Below are positions 24,684 to 32,824 of a DNA stretch of 44,895 nt, one piece after another. Where the stretch lies: positions 8,043 to 52,937 of the forward strand of contig PLMV01000018.1 of the NCBI GenBank assembly GCA_003141615.1. Direction: 5' to 3'. Source of the stretch: Syntrophaceae bacterium. Its GTDB lineage: Bacteria; Desulfobacterota; Syntrophia; Syntrophales; Smithellaceae. Numbering within the stretch: position 1 is the stretch's first letter; every line of letters begins with the position of its first letter. Position numbers and translations under genes: made by a program. The notes under the pieces are model-generated. The model saw only the letters and a program-made list of their open reading frames with translations, ran no database searches and had not been told where the DNA came from.

Positions 24684-24716
24684 AAAATATAAGGTGTGGT
24701 GTCGATGTTTGTTGGG
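24684..24716. repeat. Left imperfect direct repeat flanking the SLOG/DUF2378 pair
   Basis: Begins AAAATATAAGGTGTGGTGT and ends GTTTGTTGGG. It matches 26015-26047 at about 25 of 33 positions, with most differences being transitions. The two copies enclose exactly the two plus-strand genes. Confidence 0.5.
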
Positions 24717-24854
24717 CGTGAATTGCGTTTATTACGGACAGAAGCCCTGCTTTTTCAAGGAACTCTAATTCATTAGCTATTATTTTGTTTTTTTGATATA
24801 AATTCCTTATTCTGAATGTATATAAAAACAAGCAAGTTGAAGAAAGGGAAAAAC

Positions 24855-25415
24855 ATGAAAAAAGAAGATTGCATACTCTTTAGCGGCGGAGCTCAGGGGG
24901 CTGAAGCGGAATTTGGCGCAAATGCGGAGAGCTTTGGAATTGAAGAAGTAAATTTTACATTTAACGGACATACCATCATCCGCAAACGGGGATTGCGTGT
25001 CCTCAATCACGAAGAACTGAAAAATGGCGATGTGAGTCTGGAATATGTTTCAAAATTAATGAATCGCCGTTACACTGATAATGAGACTTTTCGCAAGATT
25101 CTCCAAAGTATCTGGTACCAGATTAACAACGGTCAGGAAATTTTTGTAATCGGCGCAATACTCGACGATAAAACCGTCAATGGCGGCACCGGCTGGGGAG
25201 CAGAATTCAGCAAAATATGCAACAAACCATTGCATGTTTTTGATCAAAAGAAAAACAATTGGTTCACCTGGAATAAATTGGAATGGGTCAAACGCAAAAA
25301 GGCAGACGAACCTGTTATAAGCCATGTCCATTTCACCGGAACAGGAACCCGTTTCCTCGAAGAAAATGGCAAGAAAGCGATCAAGGAATTATTCGTGAGA
25401 TCTTTTTCTCAATGA
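24855..25415 (+). CDS. SLOG-superfamily-like nucleotide-binding protein
   Basis: About 186 residues from ATG 24855, which has AAAGGG 6 bases upstream; the in-frame codon at 24816 has none. The N-terminal FSGGAQGAEAEFGANAE loop is the glycine-rich phosphate-binding turn of Rossmann-like SLOG proteins. NGGTGWGAEFS in the middle is the second conserved loop, and KPLHVFDQKKNNWF plus HFTGTGTR complete the pattern known from YspA-like SLOG proteins. SLOG domains bind nucleotides or nucleotide-derived ligands and include LOG-type hydrolases and sensors. The ligand here is unknown. It is cotranscribed with the next gene (34-base gap) and divergent from the HEPN gene. Confidence 0.6.
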   Translation: MKKEDCILFSGGAQGAEAEFGANAESFGIEEVNFTFNGHTIIRKRGLRVLNHEELKNGDVSLEYVSKLMNRRYTDNETFRKILQSIWYQINNGQEIFVIGAILDDKTVNGGTGWGAEFSKICNKPLHVFDQKKNNWFTWNKLEWVKRKKADEPVISHVHFTGTGTRFLEENGKKAIKELFVRSFSQ

Positions 25416-25449
25416 ATTGCTGATAAACCCTGAAAAAGGAGATTTCGAT

Positions 25450-26010
25450 ATGAACGTAAAAGGTACTTTTTATGTTGTAACAAAGACTGCTATGACCGCA
25501 GGTTTCGGTGAGGAACGCTGGAATTCCTTTATGACCAAGCTGGCAGAGAAGGACAACTATTTCAGCAAAATGATTATGGCCATTACCCTCATTCCAGTGG
25601 AAAAATTAATCATTATTTTTGACGAGATGTGTAAGGAATTCTTCAACAGCGACTACAATCAGTACATGATGTTTGGGAAGGTAGGCGCTAAATATGCTCT
25701 GTCGCCGGAAGGCACGTACAAATCTTATATGCTCACAAAGGATATAAAGCAGTTTGTCGAGTCGAGCATGCCCAAAATCTGGTCGATCTATTTTGACGAA
25801 GGTAAAGCTACCACACGGTTCGAGAACAACGTTGCTCATCTCAAAATCACCGGACTTCAAATCAAAAATCTTTATTTCGAGCACCTTGTTATGGGTTACT
25901 TTCAGCAGGCCCTCAAAATTTTCGGGAAGAAAACTGTTGCGAAACGGGTCAGGAGTATTTCATCGGGCGATGATGATATTTATTTCCAGTATGAACTAAA
26001 AGACTCTTGA
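25450..26010 (+). CDS. DUF2378/V4R-like protein of unknown function
   Basis: 186 residues from ATG 25450 with AGGAG (25437-25441) 8 bases upstream. The layout, an opening MNVKGTFYVVTKTAMTAGFG, a central helix-rich part (YMMFGKVGAKYALSPEGTYK), FVESSMPKIWSIYFDEGKAT, and a last beta-rich part with HLVMGYFQQALKIFGKK, resembles the DUF2378 / heme-NO-binding / 4-vinyl-reductase-like fold seen in many copies in delta-proteobacteria. The conserved histidine of haem-NO sensors is not obvious. No function can be given. It is paired with the SLOG gene, and the pair is bracketed by imperfect direct repeats. Confidence 0.45.
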   Translation: MNVKGTFYVVTKTAMTAGFGEERWNSFMTKLAEKDNYFSKMIMAITLIPVEKLIIIFDEMCKEFFNSDYNQYMMFGKVGAKYALSPEGTYKSYMLTKDIKQFVESSMPKIWSIYFDEGKATTRFENNVAHLKITGLQIKNLYFEHLVMGYFQQALKIFGKKTVAKRVRSISSGDDDIYFQYELKDS

Positions 26011-26014
26011 TTAC

Positions 26015-26047
26015 AAAATATTATGTGCGGTGTTAACGTTTGCTGAG
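26015..26047. repeat. Right imperfect direct repeat flanking the SLOG/DUF2378 pair
   Basis: Begins AAAATATTATGTGCGGTGT and ends GTTTGCTGAG, 4 bases after the stop of the 25450 gene. Partner of 24684-24716. Confidence 0.5.
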
Positions 26048-26069
26048 TTCTCCTGCGAGTCAAAACGAA

Positions 26070-26921
26070 TTAATTTCGCAACTTGCTACTTTCCAAATAA
26101 TCTTGTAATCCCAGTTGCCACGGCTGCATTGTTTTTCCGGTAGTTTGAATAAATTTCTGCATACTCAAAACGCTATATGCGGGACGCTTAGCCGGTCTTT
26201 GGAGTTGATCGGATTTAATAGGTGTAACGTCAATATCGTTAATTCCCGCTTCCTGTAATATTTTCACGGCAAACTGAAACCAACTGCAACTGCCCCTATT
26301 GGTTATGTGAAAAATTCCTTTAGCGTTTTGCTTAATCAGCAAATCTACTGCCGCCGCTAAATCTTTCGTGTAGGTAGGCGATCCTACTTGATCATCGACA
26401 ACTGTTAGTTTTTTAGTCGTTTTAACCTTTTCCAAAATCGTTTGCACAAAGTTTTTCCCGTTTATCCCATATAACCAGGCTGTGCGGATCAAAATATAGT
26501 TCTCAGATAGCGATCGGAGGTAACGCTCTCCTGCCATTTTGGAAGCTCCGTAAGTGTTGATCGGATTGCATTGATGATCTTCTTTGTAGGGCTGTTTGGC
26601 CATGCCGTCAAAAACATAGTCCGTGCTGAAATGAACAATGCGGATATTTTTATCCCGGCAGGCCCCAGCAATATTTTTTACCGCCTCGGCATTGACGGCA
26701 AAGCATTCGTCTTTTGCTGTTTCACAACCGTCAACATTGGTATAAGCGGCGGCATTGATAACGATGTCAGGCTCTATTTCCTTGATCGCCCCTTTACACT
26801 CGCTTGCGGAAACAATATCAATTTCTTCTTTATCCATCCCGATAACTTCATGCTCCATATTAAGCTTTAAAAGAAGATCATTCCCCAGCATTCCTTTGTG
26901 ACCCAATAGCAATATTTTCAC
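26070..26921 (-). CDS. rfbD: dTDP-4-dehydrorhamnose reductase
   Basis: Final step of dTDP-L-rhamnose synthesis for surface polysaccharides: NAD(P)H reduction of the 4-keto sugar. The 283-residue extended-SDR protein opens with the nucleotide-binding LLLGHKGMLGNDLL, has NAAAYTNVDGCE, FSTDYVFDG (the catalytic Thr/Asp region), YGASKMAGE (the YxxxK pair), and the substrate-side GSPTYTKDLA. It ends normally. The rest of the rhamnose pathway (rfbA, B, C) is not in this window. It lies 2 bases after truA, so the two are likely one transcript. Confidence 0.9.
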   Translation of the reverse strand: MKILLLGHKGMLGNDLLLKLNMEHEVIGMDKEEIDIVSASECKGAIKEIEPDIVINAAAYTNVDGCETAKDECFAVNAEAVKNIAGACRDKNIRIVHFSTDYVFDGMAKQPYKEDHQCNPINTYGASKMAGERYLRSLSENYILIRTAWLYGINGKNFVQTILEKVKTTKKLTVVDDQVGSPTYTKDLAAAVDLLIKQNAKGIFHITNRGSCSWFQFAVKILQEAGINDIDVTPIKSDQLQRPAKRPAYSVLSMQKFIQTTGKTMQPWQLGLQDYLESSKLRN

Positions 26922-26923
26922 TT

Positions 26924-27661
26924 TTAGTATTTGACCTCCTTTAAAAACAGACCACAGGCCGGCGCTGTTACTCCCGCGACAGTTCTGTCTCTTGATTCAA
27001 TAATTGGCTTCATTTCTTCCGGCTTTCGTCTACCGCGGCCAACTTCAACAAGAGTGCCGATAATGTTGCGCACCATATATTTTAAAAAGCCTTGAGCTTC
27101 CACTGTAATTTCTATAAGTCCATCATCGCAGGTTTTTATTTCAATATCCGTAATCGTCCGCACACGATCTTTAACATGAGTTCCGGTTGCGCAAAAGCAG
27201 GAAAAATCATGCGTGCCGATTAAGAATTGAGTCGCCTTTTTCATCGGTGCCAAATCGAGAGGAAAACGAATATGCCAAAAGTAATTGCGTCCCAATACCG
27301 GCCTTAAACGCTGGCTGCATATCTTATATACATAGACTTTGCTTTTGACATCATGCTGGGCGTGAAATTCGCCCGCAACTTCTTCCATTTCCTTGACCAC
27401 AATATCCGGCGGCAATACGCTGTTCATGCCCCGATATATGCTGTTGACGTGCAATCGGCTGTTGCTCTTGAAGTGAGCAACCTGATTTAAGGCATGCACT
27501 CCGGCATCCGTCCTGCCGGAACCTATAACGGCAACTTTTTCGCCGGTAATAAGTTGAATTGCCTCCTCCAGCACCTGTTGGATAGTGATACCGTTTTCCT
27601 GCCTTTGCCAACCGCAATAATCGGTGCCGTCATATTCCACAATCATCTTAAAATTGCGCAT
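26924..27661 (-). CDS. truA: tRNA pseudouridine(38-40) synthase
   Basis: Isomerises uridines 38-40 in tRNA anticodon arms. The 245-residue protein has EYDGTDYCGWQRQ at the N-terminus, GRTDAGVHALNQVAHF with the catalytic aspartate near residue 52, the IRFPLDLAPMKKATQFLIGTHDFSCF region, and QGFLKYMVRNIIGTLVEVGRGR, the conserved C-terminal active-site side. Full length, and first in a truA-rfbD transcript reading leftward from a 250-base AT-rich divergent region shared with mmdA. Confidence 0.95.
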   Translation of the reverse strand: MRNFKMIVEYDGTDYCGWQRQENGITIQQVLEEAIQLITGEKVAVIGSGRTDAGVHALNQVAHFKSNSRLHVNSIYRGMNSVLPPDIVVKEMEEVAGEFHAQHDVKSKVYVYKICSQRLRPVLGRNYFWHIRFPLDLAPMKKATQFLIGTHDFSCFCATGTHVKDRVRTITDIEIKTCDDGLIEITVEAQGFLKYMVRNIIGTLVEVGRGRRKPEEMKPIIESRDRTVAGVTAPACGLFLKEVKY

Positions 27662-27911
27662 ATTATTCCCTGATACTTTTTTCGCTTACGAATTTATTCG
27701 GTTTATTAAAAAAAATAAAGAAAAAGTTTTATATTCTTTTTTTCCCAAATAATTTCCTCGATAATTTTTATCATTTTTTCTTGCCAGTTTTTATTAAAAA
27801 CGCTAGTATTGCCCTGAATTAAAAATATTTCTTTTTAACATTGAACACTTAGTAATTATCGCTGCTAAATTCGCGCTGGTCCGATTAAAGAAGATAAAGA
27901 GGAGAGAATTT

Positions 27912-29483
27912 ATGAGTGACGATTTACAAAAAGCGACAACGCAAGGCAAAATAAACGACTTTGAGAAAAAAAGCCAGACCTTAAAGTTAATGGGAGGCGA
28001 AAAACAGATCAAGAAACAGCATGAATCCAATAAACTGACCGCTCGCGAACGTTTGGATTTATTTTTTGATGAAGGCACTTTTCAGGAAGTTCAGCTTTTT
28101 GTTCAGCATCGCTCCACCCTCTTCGGTCTGGATAAAAAAGAAATCCCTTCGGACGGTGTTATTACGGGCTTTGGTAAAGTAAATGGACGGATTGTTTTTA
28201 CTGCGGCTCAGGATTTCACCAGTTCCGGCGGAAGCCTTGGAGAAATGCACGCCAAGAAAATATGGAAAGTGATGGACATGGCCATCGCCGCGCAAAAACC
28301 TTTTGTGGCCATTAACGATTCCGGTGGCGCGCGCATTCAGGAAGGTGTTCCTTCGCTTGAAGGCTACGGCGGAATTTTCTACCGCAATACTATTGCTTCC
28401 GGTTATATTCCGCAAGTAACAGCCATTATGGGACCAACAGCCGGAGGCGCTGTTTATTCACCGGCTCTTGCCGATTGGGTTTTCATGGTTAAAGGCAGCA
28501 GCTATATGTATATAACCGGCCCGGATGTAATCAAGGCCGTAATCGGTGAAGAAGTAACTCATGATGAATTGGGCGGAGCGGTCGCTCACGCTACGAAAAG
28601 CGGCGTCTGCCACTTTGTCACGGAAAACGATACCGACTGCATCGAAAAAATAAAAACTCTGCTCTCCTACGTGCCGGATTGCTGCCACTCTCCCCTGCCC
28701 CTGGCTGATTGCACAGACAGCGCGGAGAGAATTTGCGAGGACTTGGATACAATTATTCCAGATAAGGGCAATCGCGTATACGACATGAAAAAAATTATCA
28801 AGTTCATTGCCGATAATGGCGAAGTTTTTGAGCTGCATGAACTCTGGGCGCAGAATATCATCGTCGCTTTTATCCGCATTATGGGAAAACCGGTTGGCGT
28901 CATTGCCAATAATCCCCGTTTTACCGCCGGTATTCTGGATGTTAACGCGTCCGATAAAGCAGCCCGTTTTATTCGCTTCTGCGATGCTTTTAATATCCCG
29001 CTTTTAACTTTCACCGACGTTCCCGGATACATGCCGGGCACTAATCAGGAATGGGCGGGCATAATTCGCCATGGCGCGAAACTTCTCCACGCTTATTCGG
29101 AAGCGACGGTGCCGAAAATAACCGTCATCACACGCAAAGCTTATGGCGGAGCATATATCGGTATGTGCAGTAAGCAATTAGGCGCGGATTATGTAATGGC
29201 ATGGCCGACAGCCGAGATCGCCGTCATGGGCGCAGAAGGAGCCTGCAATATCATCTATCGCATTGAAATATCCGCGGCCAAAGATCCTGCGGCCAAAAGA
29301 TCGGACCTTGTTGCCGCTTATGAAGAAAAATTCAATAATCCATATTTCGCGGCATCACTGGGTATCATCGAAGAAATTATCGCCCCGCGCGATACGCGAA
29401 AAAGAATCATTGCTCTGCTGGATGCGCTGAAAGATAAAAGAGAAACAAGGGTGTCAAAGAAACACAACAATATACCGCTTTAA
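27912..29483 (+). CDS. Acyl-CoA carboxyltransferase subunit (methylmalonyl-CoA decarboxylase alpha / propionyl-CoA carboxylase beta type)
   Basis: A 523-residue crotonase-fold carboxyltransferase that moves carboxyl between biotin and an acyl-CoA. Two fused domains are seen: the N-terminal one with LTARERLDLFFDEGTFQE, NDSGGARIQEGVPSLEGYGG and IMGPTAGGAVYSPALADW, and the C-terminal one with GYMPGTNQEWAGIIRHGAKL and VITRKAYGGAYIGMCSK. The GGAR and AYGGAY oxyanion glycine motifs are intact. Sequence alone does not separate propionyl-CoA carboxylase from the sodium-pumping methylmalonyl-CoA decarboxylase; no biotin-carrier or membrane subunit is adjacent. A strong GAGGAG precedes the ATG. BirA at 13639 could supply biotinylation of its partner. 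Confidence 0.92.
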   Translation: MSDDLQKATTQGKINDFEKKSQTLKLMGGEKQIKKQHESNKLTARERLDLFFDEGTFQEVQLFVQHRSTLFGLDKKEIPSDGVITGFGKVNGRIVFTAAQDFTSSGGSLGEMHAKKIWKVMDMAIAAQKPFVAINDSGGARIQEGVPSLEGYGGIFYRNTIASGYIPQVTAIMGPTAGGAVYSPALADWVFMVKGSSYMYITGPDVIKAVIGEEVTHDELGGAVAHATKSGVCHFVTENDTDCIEKIKTLLSYVPDCCHSPLPLADCTDSAERICEDLDTIIPDKGNRVYDMKKIIKFIADNGEVFELHELWAQNIIVAFIRIMGKPVGVIANNPRFTAGILDVNASDKAARFIRFCDAFNIPLLTFTDVPGYMPGTNQEWAGIIRHGAKLLHAYSEATVPKITVITRKAYGGAYIGMCSKQLGADYVMAWPTAEIAVMGAEGACNIIYRIEISAAKDPAAKRSDLVAAYEEKFNNPYFAASLGIIEEIIAPRDTRKRIIALLDALKDKRETRVSKKHNNIPL

Positions 29484-29513
29484 GATTTAACGCCAAATCT
29501 CTAAATCCCTGTC

Positions 29514-29536
29514 ATTGCCCGGCTCGACCGGGCAAT
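29514..29536. repeat. REP-like palindrome, copy 2
   Basis: ATTGCCCGG (29514-29522), CTCGA, then CCGGGCAAT (29528-29536), preceded by GTC and followed by CC, as in the 22171 copy. The inner arm bases co-vary between copies (CCCC/GGGG versus GCCC/GGGC), so pairing is preserved. Confidence 0.7.
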
Positions 29537-29584
29537 CCAGTTGATTTTTTTGCTGATCGTAAACTTACGATTAACCGGCACAAA

Positions 29585-29983
29585 ATGTCTAGTCTCTTGG
29601 GGGTAGATGTGTATAATGTGCTTGCCAGCGCGATTCTTCTGGCACATCTCTTATTTATTGCGTTTGTTATCTGCGGCGGTTTTCTGGTCATTCGTTGGCC
29701 GCGAACAGCTGTTGTGCATCTTCCTGCGGCAGTCTGGGGAGCAGTCGTGGAAATCTTCGGTTGGGTTTGTCCCTTGACCCCGCTTGAAAATCACTTTCGC
29801 CTGCTTGCGGGTAATAGCTCATATAGCGGCGACTTTATCGCGCGGTATCTGATCCCGGTTATCTACCCCGAAAATCTAACAGCTACGATGCAACAAGTCT
29901 TCGGTGGACTGGTTATTTTCATAAACATCATCTTTTATTTCCTCGCCATACGAAAACAACGTTCCCGCAGGCACAGAGTTTGA
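29585..29983 (+). CDS. DUF2784 membrane protein
   Basis: A 132-residue integral inner-membrane protein with about three to four hydrophobic segments. It carries the DUF2784 signature: LLAHLLFIAFVICGGFLVIRWP, then HLPAAVWGAVVEIFGWVCPLTPLEN, then LIPVIYP, followed by a last helix and a basic tail. The role of this family is not known. The ATG at 29585 is possible, but GTG at 29609 has GGGGGT just upstream and would remove eight poorly conserved residues. It is convergent with gltX. Confidence 0.82.
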   Translation: MSSLLGVDVYNVLASAILLAHLLFIAFVICGGFLVIRWPRTAVVHLPAAVWGAVVEIFGWVCPLTPLENHFRLLAGNSSYSGDFIARYLIPVIYPENLTATMQQVFGGLVIFINIIFYFLAIRKQRSRRHRV

Positions 29984-30065
29984 GCAGAAATCAATTCCTG
30001 TATTAGTGAAAAAAGAATATTATTTAATGACGAGGGATGAAGCACAACGCCGCATATGGTTTTCT

Positions 30066-31508
30066 TTACGAAGTCGCAAGCCGCAATCTCTTTAAAGCTG
30101 CGCCTTTCCCAAGAATCGCAAATACTTTATCGAGTTCAGGACCGTGGACTTTGCCCGTGAGCGCCGCTCGGATGGGCATGAATAAATCCTTACCTTTTGC
30201 ACCTTTTTCTTCTTTGGTGTATTTAATGGCAGCTAAATAGTTTTCCCGCGGATTGCCTGCGGCAGTTTTTAAATATTCACCGAACACTTTGACAACCTGA
30301 GCGGCGCTTTCCTTCTCTAATATTTGTTTTGCCTCGGCAGTAATTTCGTACTTATCATCGAAAAATATGTCTATGTGACTGCCGATCTCGGCAAGTGTAG
30401 TCAATTCAGTTTTTACCAGTTCAATAATCTCATTGAGCCATTTTGCATCTATAGCGTCAGTTTTATAACCTGCCTGTTCTAAAAACGGTTTGAGCCGCTC
30501 GACTAAATTTTCCGTTTTGCAATTCCGGATATAAATCGCGTTAAGCCAGTGAAGTTTTTCTTCATCAAATATCGCGCCGCTTTTGGAGGCGCGCTCCAAC
30601 GCAAAACCGGCAATCATTTCCTCACGGGACAATACTTCCCGGCCATCCGTGAAAGAACTTCCCAGAAGTCCCAGATAATTAATCAGTGCTTCCGGTAAAA
30701 TCCCCTGTTTGCGGAATTCACCGACAGAGACAGAACCATGGCGTTTGCTGAGCTTGGCGCGGTCTTTTCTCAGGATTAAAGAATGGTGCACGAAGGTGGG
30801 CGACGCAAACCCGAAAGCCTTGTAGAGCATCATCTGCAAGGCGGTGTTGGATAGATGATCTTCGCCACGGATCACATGCGTAATTCCCATAAGGTGATCG
30901 TCAATGACAACCGCGAAATTATAGGCGGGCATGCCGTTAGAACGGACAATGATAAAATCGCCGATAGCTTCTCCTTCAAATTTCATAGCCCCACGGATTA
31001 AATCTTCAAATTCAATGACTTGTGGCTGAACCTTAAAGCGAAATGAATGTTTTCTGCCTTCGTTTTCCCGCTGTTTTCTCTCATCTGCCGTAAGATTTCT
31101 GCATTTGCCCATGTAGCGCGGCATGCGTTTACTCAAGATCAACGCCTGGCGCTCTTCTTCCAGTTCTTCTTCAGTACAGTAGCAGGGATAAACTAAATCA
31201 GCGTTTATAAGCTTCTGAAGATGCTCCTTGTAAATATTCAGACGTTCGCTCTGTTTATATGGACCATAAGAGCCGTTTTTCTGTGGCCCTTCGTCCCAAT
31301 CCAGTCCCAGCCAGCTCAAGTCATTGAGCAGATTTACCTGATAAGACAGGGCGCTGCGCGATTCGTCCGTATCTTCAATGCGCAAGATAAAAGAGCCGCC
31401 ATGATGACGGGCAAACATCCAGTTAAAAAGTGCTGTGCGCGCATTACCCACATGAAGTTCTCCCGTGGGAGACGGCGCAAATCTTACCCTAGGCTTTGGA
31501 GCCATCAT
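30066..31508 (-). CDS. gltX: Glutamyl-tRNA synthetase
   Basis: Charges tRNA-Glu (and possibly tRNA-Gln, in organisms using the amidotransferase route). The 480-residue class I enzyme shows the HIGH-type motif RFAPSPTGELHVGNARTALFN at the N-terminus, RIEDTD, a CYCTEEELEEER region with a Cys pair, GEDHLSNTALQMMLYKAFG, and the KMSKS-type motif KLSKRHG near residue 250. The C-terminal anticodon-binding helical domain is complete. The first two codons are both ATG; the second (31505) has better spacing from AAAGGA. The start overlaps the end of ispDF by 20 bases, so translation is probably coupled. Confidence 0.95.
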   Translation of the reverse strand: MMAPKPRVRFAPSPTGELHVGNARTALFNWMFARHHGGSFILRIEDTDESRSALSYQVNLLNDLSWLGLDWDEGPQKNGSYGPYKQSERLNIYKEHLQKLINADLVYPCYCTEEELEEERQALILSKRMPRYMGKCRNLTADERKQRENEGRKHSFRFKVQPQVIEFEDLIRGAMKFEGEAIGDFIIVRSNGMPAYNFAVVIDDHLMGITHVIRGEDHLSNTALQMMLYKAFGFASPTFVHHSLILRKDRAKLSKRHGSVSVGEFRKQGILPEALINYLGLLGSSFTDGREVLSREEMIAGFALERASKSGAIFDEEKLHWLNAIYIRNCKTENLVERLKPFLEQAGYKTDAIDAKWLNEIIELVKTELTTLAEIGSHIDIFFDDKYEITAEAKQILEKESAAQVVKVFGEYLKTAAGNPRENYLAAIKYTKEEKGAKGKDLFMPIRAALTGKVHGPELDKVFAILGKGAALKRLRLATS

Positions 31509-32685
31509 TTTTCCTTTCTATTACCGTAGCTGTAGCAAATGCCGCTACTCCTTCATTTCTTCCTATAAAGCCCATGCCTTCGTTTGTTTTAGCTTTGATG
31601 TTCACGGAAGCTTCAGCAATATCCAAAGCAAGGGCAATATTAGAACCCATTTGAGCGGCATAAGGCGCGAGTCTGGGCATCTCCATAACAACAGTAGCAT
31701 CAACATTGTTAATTGAAAATCTTCTTGCTTCGATTATTTTTTTTACTTTTTCCAGAAGAATTATGCTGGAAATATTTTTGTACTCGGGATCATTATCAGG
31801 AAAGTGCCTGCCGATATCGCCGCATCCCGCCGCACCCAGTAGCGCGTCACAAATAGCGTGAATGAGTGCATCGGCATCGGAATGTCCCTGAAGGCCTTTA
31901 TCGAAAGGAATTTCCACGCCGCCCAAGATAAGCTTTCTGTTTGAAGCAAATCTATGGCTATCATAACCAAATCCGTTGCGAAAATTAATTTTACTTCCCG
32001 TTTTCTTTTTCATCAGAGCTTCGGCCATAATCAGGTCTTCGGAAGTTGTAATTTTAATGTTTTCATAAGAACCTTCAATCATTTTTACTTTCTTCCCAAT
32101 TCGCTCTACCAAAGACGCGTCGTCAGTGCCATAAAATTTTTCATCATAGGCCGATTTGTATGCTTCTTTTAATAGTTCAAACTTAAATGCCTGAGGCGTT
32201 TGTGTCAGCCACAAATTCTGCCGTGGTATTGTAGCTGCAACTATATTATCTTTTTTGGTTTCTTTTATGGTGTCTTTCGCTTTAACACCGGATGATGCCG
32301 CACCTGCGGTTTTCGCGGCAGCCACAACCTGTATGATCAATTCTTGAGTAACAAATGGCCGGACGGCGTCATGGATAACCACTACATCACATTTTTCGTT
32401 AATGGCCGCCAGACCGTTATTCACGGAATCCTGACGTGTCTTGCCACCGGCAACGATAGTTGTAACTTTCGTTAAGCCGTATTTATCTATTAACTCTTGC
32501 CAGACAGAAACCAAATCATCCGGTGGCAGAGCCAAAATAATATTATCTATCACTTTAGATTTCTGAAATACTTTGAGAGTATGGACCAACACCGGCATAT
32601 GATCTAGGAACAGATACTGTTTGGCCACATGAGCTTTTAATCTTTTTCCTGCTCCACCGGCAGGGATTATGGCTATTGTCTTCAT
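31489..32685 (-). CDS. ispDF: Bifunctional IspD/IspF isoprenoid enzyme
   Basis: Two non-consecutive steps of the MEP pathway in one 398-residue chain. The N-terminal IspD domain (to about 230) makes CDP-methylerythritol; it has IIPAGGAGKRLKAHVAKQY, VAGGKTRQDSV and VVIHDAVRPFV. The C-terminal IspF domain (about 238-398) makes the cyclodiphosphate; it has GFGYDSHRF (metal Asp and His), LQGHSDADALIHAICDALLG, GRHFPDNDP, and the TNEGMGFIGRNEGVAAFA end. The natural fusion is known in several proteobacteria. It lies between the PIN-TRAM gene, after a terminator, and gltX, which it overlaps. Confidence 0.95.
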   Translation of the reverse strand: MKTIAIIPAGGAGKRLKAHVAKQYLFLDHMPVLVHTLKVFQKSKVIDNIILALPPDDLVSVWQELIDKYGLTKVTTIVAGGKTRQDSVNNGLAAINEKCDVVVIHDAVRPFVTQELIIQVVAAAKTAGAASSGVKAKDTIKETKKDNIVAATIPRQNLWLTQTPQAFKFELLKEAYKSAYDEKFYGTDDASLVERIGKKVKMIEGSYENIKITTSEDLIMAEALMKKKTGSKINFRNGFGYDSHRFASNRKLILGGVEIPFDKGLQGHSDADALIHAICDALLGAAGCGDIGRHFPDNDPEYKNISSIILLEKVKKIIEARRFSINNVDATVVMEMPRLAPYAAQMGSNIALALDIAEASVNIKAKTNEGMGFIGRNEGVAAFATATVIERKNDGSKA

Positions 32686-32744
32686 AAATCAATTCCTATT
32701 TTAAATCTTTGATACCATTTTTAATTTAAAAAAGAAATAGCTCA

Positions 32745-32784
32745 TAAAAAAGGGCCCGGAAAATTATTTTCCCGAGCCTTTTTA
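32745..32784 (-). terminator. Terminator between the PIN-TRAM gene and ispDF
   Basis: The A-rich AAAAAAGGGCCCGGAAAA (32745-32762) pairs imperfectly with TTTTCCCGAGCCTTTTT (32767-32783) across a 4-base loop. On the minus strand it ends in a T-run and lies about 40 bases past the PIN-TRAM stop. Confidence 0.65.
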
Positions 32785-32824
32785 GTATTTTTTTTAAACA
32801 TTAAAAAGGAATCTTAACGTTTTG

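Larger units (their letters stand above)
24494..24854. other. Divergent intergenic region between the HEPN and SLOG genes
   Basis: 361 AT-rich bases. It holds the minus-strand promoter at 24640-24668 and the left copy of a 33-bp imperfect repeat (24684-24716). The remaining stretch up to 24840 has T-rich runs but no clear plus-strand promoter that I can defend. Confidence 0.5.

Noticed and set aside
26015-26060. Integron attC-like site after the DUF2378 gene
   Set aside because: The required RYYYAAC and GTTRRRY boxes are not properly placed and no integron integrase is present.
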